NCBI GenBank assembly: GCA_036503065.1
Contig: DASXXM010000631.1
Span: forward strand, 1-19,258
DNA length: 19,258 bases
Reading direction: 5' to 3'
Origin: DATEPR01 sp036503065
GTDB lineage: Bacteria; Actinomycetota; Actinomycetes; Mycobacteriales; Pseudonocardiaceae
Position 1 is the first letter of the stretch, and every line of letters begins with the position of its first letter. Under the pieces are notes generated by a model. That model saw only the letters and a program-made list of their open reading frames with translations, was not told the DNA's origin and did not search any database. This document shows, piece by piece, positions 13,795 through 19,258 of the stretch. The translations under genes were made by a program, and so were the position numbers.

Positions 13795-15359
13795 TCGATG
13801 AGCAGCACGCCGTTCTCCTGCACCACCCGCAGCTGTTCGTGCTGGGTGTTGGTGGCGGTGGTCGCGCCGCTGCCGGTGGTGTAGGTGACGTCGATCGGCA
13901 CGTTCACCGAGCCGTCCGTGTTGGTCGTGACCCCGATCGCGTGCGCGGAACTGAGCTGGGAGTACTGGCTCCAGTACGCCTGGAAGCCGCTCAGCCCGCC
14001 GAACGCGGCCTGCGCGCCCGGCGTCAGCTTCGCCCAGCGGCCCGCGGTGTCGGCGAGCCTGCCGTAGTAGTCGACCACGAGTTGCCCGGCCAGGCTGTAT
14101 CCGATGGTGCCACTACTCGGCGCGGCGCCCACCGCCGGCAGCGTGCTCACCGCGCTGGTGCCGCTCGGCCGCGTGGTGGGCCGGGAGGTGGCGCTGCTCG
14201 ACGTGCCGGCCGGCCCACCGGCCTGCGGCGTCGGTGTGCCGCCGGAGTTCAGCAACAGCGCCAGACCGACCGCGACCAGCACGATCACCGCCGCCCCTGC
14301 CGCGATGAACACCAGCCTCCGGTCGACCGGCTTTCGGCCGGCCGGCATCGACGCCGTGGTGGGCCGGTAGGCGGCCGGCCGGTCGCTGAGCAGCATCGGT
14401 TCCAGCGGTACCGGGGCCTGCGCGGTCTCGTCGGTCGGTTCCGGCTCGGGTGGGCGCAGGTCGGGCAGGGTCGGCTGGGTGCGGCCGACCGTGGCCAGCG
14501 GCCGTGGCGTCCGGTCCGTGGCGAGTTCGGCGAGCATCTGGCTGGCCTGGCTCATCGTCGGGCGCTCGTCCGGTTCGGGGCGCAGCAGTTGCATCAGCAG
14601 CGCGGTCAGCACGCCGGCCTGGCGGGGCGGCTGCACCTTGCCCTCGGCGACCAGCCGGAGCAGCGCGAGCTGGTTCTGCCGCTCCGGGAACGGCGGCCCG
14701 CCCTCCACCGCGTCGTACAGCGTCGCGCCGAACGAGAACACGTCCGACGCGGACGTCGGCTCCTGCCCCCTGGCCACCTCGGGCGCCAGGTAGGCGGGCG
14801 TGCCGGCGAACATGCCGGTCTGGGTGACGGTGATGTCACCGGCCGCGCGGGCAATGCCGAAATCCGTGATCTTGGCGACACCCAGTTCGTTGATCAGGAT
14901 GTTGGCCGGCTTGATGTCCCGGTGCACGATGCCCGACGCGTGTGCCGCAGCCAGCGCGGACGCGATCTGGCTGCCCACCGCGGCCACGTCGGCCGCTGCC
15001 ATGCTGCCGCGCTCGGCCAGGATCGCGGCCATGCTCTGGGACGCCATGTACTCCATCACCAGGCACGGGTCGCCGTCCTGCTCGGCCACGTCGAACACGA
15101 CGATCGCGTTGGGATGGTGCAGCCGGGCGGCGATCCTGGCCTCGCGCAGCGCCCGCCGCCTGGCGTCCTCCTTCTGCTCGTCGGTGAGACCGGTCTGGGT
15201 CAGCAGTTGCTTTACCGCGACCACGCGTTCGAGGCGCTCGTCACGCGCTCGCCACACAACACCCATCGACCCGCTGCCGATGCGCTCCAACAACCGGTAG
15301 TGGCCGGCGATCAGTTGACCCTCGTCGATGACCGATTGCTCCCTGTTTGAACCAATCAC
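13779..15359 (-). CDS. Transmembrane serine/threonine protein kinase (PknB-like, without PASTA domains)
   Basis: A 526-residue Hanks-type kinase with an outer sensor-like domain. Numbered from GTG 15359, the kinase domain (about 21-280) has the glycine loop GSGSMG (28-33), Lys50 in VAVK, HRDIKPAN (146-153), DFG (166-168) and APE (192-194). The activation loop carries several Thr. A Pro-rich juxtamembrane region (285-348) leads to one transmembrane helix (about 349-370), a Thr/Ser/Pro-rich linker (374-418) and a ~105-residue outer domain with an NTF2-like look (LVVDYYGRLADTAGRW). Start choice is uncertain: GTG 15395 is also possible, and homologues usually begin near DEGQLIAG, 11 residues downstream. 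It probably shares a transcript with the DUF2236 gene. Confidence 0.9.
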   Translation of the reverse strand: MIGSNREQSVIDEGQLIAGHYRLLERIGSGSMGVVWRARDERLERVVAVKQLLTQTGLTDEQKEDARRRALREARIAARLHHPNAIVVFDVAEQDGDPCLVMEYMASQSMAAILAERGSMAAADVAAVGSQIASALAAAHASGIVHRDIKPANILINELGVAKITDFGIARAAGDITVTQTGMFAGTPAYLAPEVARGQEPTSASDVFSFGATLYDAVEGGPPFPERQNQLALLRLVAEGKVQPPRQAGVLTALLMQLLRPEPDERPTMSQASQMLAELATDRTPRPLATVGRTQPTLPDLRPPEPEPTDETAQAPVPLEPMLLSDRPAAYRPTTASMPAGRKPVDRRLVFIAAGAAVIVLVAVGLALLLNSGGTPTPQAGGPAGTSSSATSRPTTRPSGTSAVSTLPAVGAAPSSGTIGYSLAGQLVVDYYGRLADTAGRWAKLTPGAQAAFGGLSGFQAYWSQYSQLSSAHAIGVTTNTDGSVNVPIDVTYTTGSGATTATNTQHEQLRVVQENGVLLIDQEAK

Positions 15360-15459
15360 ATGCGCGTGGCGGTGTGCGGGTGGGGACAGCTTCACCCTAT
15401 CGAATCGCCCCAGGACGTCAGCGGCCGACAGTGGCCCCCCTGACCGGACAGTTCCCCTA

Positions 15460-15475
15460 ACTGGTCTATACCTTT
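15460..15475 (+). promoter_or_regulatory. DasR-responsive element (dre-like site)
   Basis: ACTGGTCTATACCTTT matches the known dre consensus (ACTGGTCTAGACCACT and variants) at about 13 of 16 positions, including the TGGTCTA core. DasR is the GntR-family regulator of chitin and N-acetylglucosamine use in actinomycetes, released by glucosamine-6-phosphate. The site lies 61 bases before the hexosaminidase start codon, a typical dre position, and in the gap shared with the divergent kinase gene. Confidence 0.72.
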
Positions 15476-15535
15476 CCCGAGTAGGACAGGGTAGACAAAA
15501 TAGGGGACGACCAGCGGCAATCCTGGAGGACAGCG

Positions 15536-17185
15536 ATGCGCGTGGGACGGTCAGGACAACGACTGCGCCGAGTGACCATCGTGCTCGCCGCGCTGATCAC
15601 CGTCGGCTGGGCAGGCGCGGGTTGCAGCGGCACCAGCGCGTCGGCCGCACCGGCCCCGCAGGCTCCGCCGTCCATGGCGAACCGCATCGTTCCCGAACCG
15701 GCGGTCGTCCAGCCGGCCGAGACGCAGTACCAGCTCAACGGCCGCACCAGGATCTACGTCCAGGAAGGCTCGGCCGAGACGACGGCCATCGGCACCGGGC
15801 TGGCCAAGCTGCTGCGCCCGTCCACCGGCTTCGACCTGCCCGTGGTCACCTTCCAGCCCCGGCTCTACCACCCGACCCAGCCCGGTATCTCCCTGTCACT
15901 GAGCGGCTCCCGCAACCTGGGCGCGGAGGGCTACCAGCTCGACGTGAGCACCAGCGGTGTGACGATCATGGCCGCGGACCCGGCCGGCCTGTTCTACGGC
16001 GTGCAGACCCTGCGCCAGCTGCTACCGGCCGCGACAGACGCGCGCACCCGCCAGAAGGGTCCGTGGATCGTGCCCGGCGGCCACATCACGGACCAGCCGC
16101 GCTTCCCGTACCGGGGCGCGATGCTGGACGTGTCACGGCACTTCTTCGGCGTGCCGGTGGTCGAGCGGCTGATCGACGAGATCTCGCTCTACAAGGTCAA
16201 CGTCCTGCACCTACACCTGTCGGATGACCAGGGCTGGCGAATCGCCATCGCGAGCTGGCCGAACCTGACGGTCCACGGTGGCAGCACGGAGGTGGGCGGC
16301 GGCAAGGGCGGTTTCTTCACGCAGGCCCAGTACGAGCAGATCGTGGCCTACGCCAAGGCGCACTACGTGACGATCGTGCCGGAGATCGACGGTCCCGGGC
16401 ACACCAACGCGGCACTGTCGTCGTACGCACAGCTCAACTGCGACAACGTCGCGCCGCCGCTGTACACCGGCACCGACGTCGGCTTCAGCTCACTGTGCGT
16501 GAACAAGGCGATCACGTACCAGTTCGAACAGGACGTACTCACCGAACTGGCCAAGATCACCCCCGGCCCCTACCTACACATCGGCGGCGACGAGGCCCAG
16601 TCGACCAGCCTCGCCGACTACACCACGTTCGAAACCAAGGAACTGCCCATCGTCGCCGCCAACGGCAAACAGGCCATCGGCTGGCACGACGTGACAAAGA
16701 TCAACCCCCCGACGTCGTTCGTCCCCCAGTTCTGGGGCACCACCACCACGGACGCCCCCACAGCGGCCGCGGCGGCCAGGGGCAACAAGGTCATCATGTC
16801 GCCCGCGAACAAGGCATACCTGGACATGAAGTACACACCGGCAACCACGCTGGGCCAGAACTGGGCGGCGTACATCGAGGTCAAGGACGCCTACAGCTGG
16901 GACCCCGGCAACTACCTGACCGGCGTGACCGGCTCGTCGGTACTGGGCGTGGAAGGCCCGATCTGGTCGGAAACCCTGTTGACCATGGCCAACATCGAGT
17001 TCCTGGCGTTCCCCCGACTGCCCGCACTGGCCGAACTGGGCTGGTCGCCCGAGTCCACCCACGACTGGTCCTCGTTCCAGGTACGCCTTGGCGCACAGGG
17101 CCCGAGGTGGACCGTGGAAGGCGTCAACTTCTACGCATCACCCCAGATCCCCTGGGCCCCGGGCACCAAGGGCGGCATCGACTAA
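15536..17185 (+). CDS. Secreted beta-N-acetylhexosaminidase, glycoside hydrolase family 20
   Basis: The enzyme removes terminal N-acetylhexosamines, chiefly from chitooligosaccharides, outside the cell. The 549-residue product has an export signal (basic residues 2-12, hydrophobic 13-29) ending at Cys30 in GWAGAGC. That could be a lipobox, but Gly at -3 is atypical. A GH20b-like domain (about 52-185) precedes the catalytic barrel (188-510). Family hallmarks are FPYRGAMLDVSRHFF (190-204), VLHLHLSDDQGWRIAI (223-238), VPEIDGPGHT (281-290) and the catalytic Asp352-Glu353 in HIGGDEAQS. ATG 15536 follows GGAGGA with 5 bases spacing. A dre site upstream predicts repression by DasR and induction by GlcNAc-derived signals. 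Confidence 0.94.
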   Translation: MRVGRSGQRLRRVTIVLAALITVGWAGAGCSGTSASAAPAPQAPPSMANRIVPEPAVVQPAETQYQLNGRTRIYVQEGSAETTAIGTGLAKLLRPSTGFDLPVVTFQPRLYHPTQPGISLSLSGSRNLGAEGYQLDVSTSGVTIMAADPAGLFYGVQTLRQLLPAATDARTRQKGPWIVPGGHITDQPRFPYRGAMLDVSRHFFGVPVVERLIDEISLYKVNVLHLHLSDDQGWRIAIASWPNLTVHGGSTEVGGGKGGFFTQAQYEQIVAYAKAHYVTIVPEIDGPGHTNAALSSYAQLNCDNVAPPLYTGTDVGFSSLCVNKAITYQFEQDVLTELAKITPGPYLHIGGDEAQSTSLADYTTFETKELPIVAANGKQAIGWHDVTKINPPTSFVPQFWGTTTTDAPTAAAAARGNKVIMSPANKAYLDMKYTPATTLGQNWAAYIEVKDAYSWDPGNYLTGVTGSSVLGVEGPIWSETLLTMANIEFLAFPRLPALAELGWSPESTHDWSSFQVRLGAQGPRWTVEGVNFYASPQIPWAPGTKGGID

Positions 17186-17207
17186 CGACTCGTCCACCGC
17201 TGTGCCG

Positions 17208-17237
17208 ACCGGGACACCCAGCACTTGGTGCCCCGGT
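17208..17237 (+). terminator. Hairpin terminator after the hexosaminidase gene
   Basis: ACCGGGACACC (17208-17218) pairs with GGTGCCCCGGT (17227-17237) at 10 of 11 positions around an 8-base loop, 22 bases after the stop. No T-run follows, as is common for actinobacterial terminators. Confidence 0.65.
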
Positions 17238-17321
17238 TCCGGCGCTTCAAGGTTGCGGGGCTCAGCAGCTCGAGTTCACAACGACCCCAAAATTCTGCCT
17301 CGCACACATTTGTCAAGCCAC

Positions 17322-17349
17322 CTGTCCACAACCAACTGCTCTATCCACA
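17322..17349 (+). promoter_or_regulatory. Two DnaA-box-like nonamers
   Basis: CTGTCCACA (17322-17330) and CTATCCACA (17341-17349) each differ at one base from known DnaA boxes (TTGTCCACA and TTATCCACA). They are in the same orientation, 19 bases apart, in the AT-richer part of the gap. Two boxes are too few for an origin; a titration or regulatory site, or chance, is possible. Confidence 0.35.
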
Positions 17350-17409
17350 GCTACCCACCAGACCCCCCCATTCAGGGCTTGACAGGCATAGTGTTGAAAA
17401 GGGCCGTAG

Positions 17410-17428
17410 CCCCCGGTGAGGGCGGGGG
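17410..17428 (+). repeat. Short GC hairpin in the trpB2 upstream region
   Basis: CCCCCG (17410-17415) and CGGGGG (17423-17428) form a 6-bp stem with a 7-base loop. A TTTTT run occurs at 17444-17448, 15 bases on, so it could be a weak attenuator. The role is unknown. Confidence 0.3.
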
Positions 17429-17564
17429 TATGCGTGCGGCCGGTTTTTGGCTCGGAGCGGCTCAAATCGCCCGCGCCACACGGCGACTTCCACTACACGG
17501 TGGCGTCCGGCCGGGCTAGGTTGGGAGCTGTCTCAACTGGTACCGCGTCACCCGGGAGGCCACC

Positions 17565-18929
17565 ATGGCGGACAGGACGAAATACCTGCTGGATGAGGAC
17601 GACCTGCCGACCCAGTGGTACAACGTCATGCCGGACCTCCCCACGCCGGCACCCCCGCCGCTGCATCCCGGCACCGGTCAACCGGTCGGCCCGGACGATT
17701 TGGCACCGCTGTTCCCGCAGGCACTGATCGCCCAGGAAGTCACCACAGACCGGTACATCGACATCCCCGGCGAGGTGCTCGACGTCTACCGGCTGTGGCG
17801 CCCGTCGCCGCTGTTCCGGGCCCGACGCCTGGAACGCGCGCTCGGCACCCCGGCCCGGATCTATTACAAGTACGAAGGTGTGAGCCCCGTCGGTTCGCAC
17901 AAGCCGAACACGGCCGTACCGCAGGCGTTCTACAACGCGGCGGAGGGCGTCACGAAACTGACCACGGAAACCGGCGCAGGCCAGTGGGGCAGCGCACTCG
18001 CGTTCGCCAGCGCCACATTCGGCCTCGAGTGCGAGGTGTGGCAGGTACGCGCCTCGTACGACCAGAAGCCGTACCGCAGGCTGATGATGGAAACGTACGG
18101 TGCGACGGTGCACCCCAGCCCGTCCGACCTGACCGAATCGGGCCGCAACATTCTCGCGGCGCACCCGGATTCTCCCGGCAGCCTCGGCATCGCGATCAGC
18201 GAGGCGGTGGAGATGGCCGCCGCCGACCCGAACACCCGATACGCCCTTGGCAGCGTCCTCAACCACGTCCTGCTGCACCAGACCATCATCGGCGAAGAAG
18301 CGTTGCGGCAGATGGAATTGGCCGGCGATCAGCCGGACCTGATCGTCGGTTGCACCGGCGGCGGCTCGAACTTCGCAGGCCTGACCTTCCCGTTCCTGCG
18401 CGAAAAACTGGCCGGCAAGATGTCCCCGGTAATCCGCGCGGTGGAACCAGCCGCCTGCCCGTCCCTGACCAGGGGCGTATATGCCTACGACTTCGGCGAC
18501 ACAGCCGGCCTGACCCCACTACTGAAGATGCACACCCTGGGCCACAACTTCATCCCCGACCCGATTCACGCGGGCGGCCTGCGCTACCACGGCATGTCCC
18601 CGTTGTTGTCGCACATCTACGAACTGGGCTTGATCGAAGCAATCGCCATCCCCCAACAAGAATGCTTCGCCGCAGGAGTGCGCTTCGCACGAACAGAAGG
18701 CATCATCCCCGCTCCCGAACCAACCCACGCCCTGGCGGCGTGCCTAAGGGAAGCATTGCACTGCAAGGAAACCGGCGAAGAAAAGGTAATCTTGACGGCC
18801 CTGTGCGGCCACGCCCACCTGGACCTTCCAGCATATGGCCAGTATCTCAGCGGCGAAATAGTAGACCACGAACTATCAGCAGCAGACCTGGACCGCGCCC
18901 TGGCCGAACTCCCAATCCCAGCCACCTGA
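17565..18929 (+). CDS. trpB2: TrpB-like PLP-dependent enzyme (TrpB2-type tryptophan synthase beta chain)
   Basis: The 454-residue product belongs to the TrpB2 branch, longer at the N-terminus than the canonical TrpB1 (about 400). TrpB condenses indole with serine to tryptophan on pyridoxal phosphate. The PLP Lys113 is in VGSHKPNTA, the catalytic Glu135 in ETGAGQWG, and the phosphate-binding loop is GCTGGGSNFAG (262-272). ATG 17565 follows GGGAGG (17554-17559) by 5 bases. There is no trpA or other trp gene in the window. TrpB2 is therefore stand-alone here and may salvage indole or serve a different serine/O-phosphoserine reaction, as proposed for this branch. Codons near the 3' end turn A- and C-rich compared with the fab genes. 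Confidence 0.93.
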   Translation: MADRTKYLLDEDDLPTQWYNVMPDLPTPAPPPLHPGTGQPVGPDDLAPLFPQALIAQEVTTDRYIDIPGEVLDVYRLWRPSPLFRARRLERALGTPARIYYKYEGVSPVGSHKPNTAVPQAFYNAAEGVTKLTTETGAGQWGSALAFASATFGLECEVWQVRASYDQKPYRRLMMETYGATVHPSPSDLTESGRNILAAHPDSPGSLGIAISEAVEMAAADPNTRYALGSVLNHVLLHQTIIGEEALRQMELAGDQPDLIVGCTGGGSNFAGLTFPFLREKLAGKMSPVIRAVEPAACPSLTRGVYAYDFGDTAGLTPLLKMHTLGHNFIPDPIHAGGLRYHGMSPLLSHIYELGLIEAIAIPQQECFAAGVRFARTEGIIPAPEPTHALAACLREALHCKETGEEKVILTALCGHAHLDLPAYGQYLSGEIVDHELSAADLDRALAELPIPAT

Positions 18930-18937
18930 CGACAAAC

Positions 18938-18975
18938 GGTAAGGGTCCGTACCGCCACCGCACGGACCTTTTACC
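18938..18975 (+). terminator. Terminator after trpB2
   Basis: GGTAAGGGTCCGT (18938-18950) pairs with ACGGACCTTTTACC (18962-18975) with a small internal irregularity and an 11-base loop. The TTTT falls within the right arm. It lies 9 bases after the stop codon. Confidence 0.8.
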
Positions 18976-18998
18976 CGCCACCAAACAACATGCTCGCG

Positions 18999-19019
18999 TC
19001 GGCTGCCAAACGCAGCCGA
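18999..19019. repeat. Inverted repeat downstream of trpB2
   Basis: TCGGCTG (18999-19005) and CAGCCGA (19013-19019) are perfect 7-bp arms with a 7-base CCAAACG loop. The hairpin follows the terminator by 23 bases; its role is unknown. Confidence 0.5.
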
Positions 19020-19032
19020 AGAGGACAACGCA

Positions 19033-19047
19033 GTAGACCGGGTCTAC
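19033..19047. repeat. Perfect 15-base palindrome
   Basis: GTAGACC-G-GGTCTAC is a perfect palindrome with a single central base. Such a compact site would suit a dimeric DNA-binding protein. No gene start is close on the plus strand, and what lies to the right is outside the window. Confidence 0.5.
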
Positions 19048-19077
19048 GCAGAACCCTTGATAGAACACGTAACCCGC

Positions 19078-19105
19078 CGGCAGCGCCAGGTTGGCTGGCC
19101 TGCCG
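19078..19105. repeat. Strong hairpin with one bulge
   Basis: CGGCAGCGCCAG (19078-19089) pairs with CTGGCCTGCCG (19095-19105) over 11 bp with one bulged C and a GTTGG loop. It could serve as a terminator for a leftward or rightward transcript, though no T-run follows. Confidence 0.5.
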
Positions 19106-19163
19106 TCCCTGCTCGCGGACGCGGCAGCTCAACCGTAGACGCTGGTAAAGCGGGGTAAGGCGG

Positions 19164-19180
19164 GTGGGACTTGAACCCAC
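19164..19180 (-). other. Orphan tRNA T-arm-like hairpin
   Basis: On the minus strand the sequence reads GTGGG-TTCAAGT-CCCAC, a textbook tRNA T-arm with TTC, conserved A58 and C61 equivalents. The upstream 78 bases available do not fold into anticodon and D arms, and no matching acceptor 5' strand is visible. A complete tRNA is therefore not supported. It may be a tRNA 3'-end remnant such as an integration-site scar, or chance. Confidence 0.3.
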
Positions 19181-19258
19181 GGCCAGTGCCCGCACCAAGG
19201 AGTTCGTTCCGCTGGACAAGCTCTCGGACGCGATCCAGCGATACCCACTCCAGCCTGC

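Larger units (their letters stand above)
17186..17564. other. 379-base non-coding gap between hexosaminidase and trpB2
   Basis: No convincing gene is present; short frames here lack family-like sequence. The gap holds a terminator hairpin (17208-17237) and two DnaA-box-like nonamers (17322-17349). It also holds a TTGACA (17379-17384) without a good -10 partner, a CCCCCG/CGGGGG hairpin (17410-17428), and TAGGTT (17517-17522) as a possible -10 for trpB2. The middle (about 17260-17400) is more AT-rich than its surroundings. Confidence 0.6.
18930..19258. other. Non-coding right end rich in inverted repeats
   Basis: No gene could be supported in this 329-base stretch. It holds the trpB2 terminator, three further inverted repeats (18999-19019, 19033-19047, 19078-19105) and a tRNA T-arm-like hairpin on the minus strand (19164-19180). 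Short frames run to the right edge on both strands (for example GTG 19164 on the plus strand). None has a recognisable family or a convincing start. Confidence 0.55.

Noticed and set aside
13839..15350. 503-residue plus-strand frame opposite the kinase gene
   Set aside because: The minus-strand kinase shows all catalytic motifs; the plus frame is Arg/Gly/Gln/His-rich and motif-free.
15328..16227. Plus-strand frame overlapping the hexosaminidase start
   Set aside because: It is a shadow of the GH20 gene in another frame, with Arg/Pro-rich sequence and no domain.
17379..17407. TTGACA at 17379 as -35 of a trpB2 promoter
   Set aside because: No TANNNT-like hexamer occurs 16-19 bases downstream.
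17186..17564. Replication origin
   Set aside because: Only two DnaA-like boxes are present, without dnaA, dnaN or a box cluster nearby.
19160..19258. Complete tRNA on the minus strand
   Set aside because: Only the T-arm is convincing; no anticodon arm, D arm or acceptor partner could be found in the remaining bases.
19164..19258. Rightward gene starting at GTG 19164 and running off the window
   Set aside because: Its codons look acceptable (GC-rich third positions), but it begins inside the T-arm-like hairpin, has no ribosome-binding site and shows no recognisable domain in the ~31 visible residues.

Overview
The window is high-GC (about 70 % by eye), with GTG starts common, G/C-ending codons and gene families typical of actinomycetes: a PucR-type FasR regulator beside fabD, DUF3145, an Lsr2-type protein, a PASTA-less Ser/Thr kinase, an MpaB-like DUF2236 protein and TrpB2. 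Together these suggest a filamentous actinobacterium, most likely of the Pseudonocardiaceae (Amycolatopsis/Saccharothrix-like). The order looks like ordinary chromosome. I see no insertion sequence, CRISPR array, phage gene or toxin-antitoxin pair.

Left part (1-6634, rightward). The 3' end of a squalene-cyclase-like 'prenyltransferase' closes with a strong hairpin. A zeta-crystallin-type quinone oxidoreductase follows, behind a nested palindrome that looks like an operator. Next comes the type II fatty-acid synthase cluster fasR-fabD-fabH-acpP-fabF. FasR is the predicted activator, FabD loads malonate onto ACP, FabH starts chains, AcpP carries them and FabF elongates them. A perfect 7-3-7 palindrome precedes fabD, and hairpins lie on both sides of acpP. 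The fab genes end in a convergent terminator whose stem contains the stop codons of both facing genes.

Middle (6662-12154). A leftward pair (DUF3145, then a membrane-anchored NTF2-like protein) faces away from a rightward single-pass membrane protein of unknown function. Two overlapping leftward crcB genes encode a likely heterodimeric fluoride channel. Divergent from them is a 3-hydroxybutyryl-CoA dehydrogenase followed 2 bases later by a patatin-like lipase, a plausible lipid/PHB degradation pair.

Right part (12155-19258). A well-formed promoter drives an Lsr2-like protein that keeps the N-terminal dimerisation domain but lacks the RGR DNA-binding motif. Convergent to it are a DUF2236 protein and a transmembrane Ser/Thr kinase. 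Divergent from the kinase is a secreted GH20 beta-N-acetylhexosaminidase with a DasR-type (dre) site upstream, pointing to control by amino sugars. A stand-alone TrpB2 follows behind a 379-base gap with two DnaA-box-like sequences. The window ends in a non-coding stretch with a terminator, several inverted repeats and an orphan tRNA T-arm-like hairpin on the minus strand.

The items most worth a second look are the Lsr2-like protein without its DNA-binding motif, the operator-like palindrome before fabD, the hairpins around acpP, the competing hairpins over the crcB ribosome-binding site, and the dre site between the kinase and the hexosaminidase. No wholly new multi-gene system could be demonstrated.
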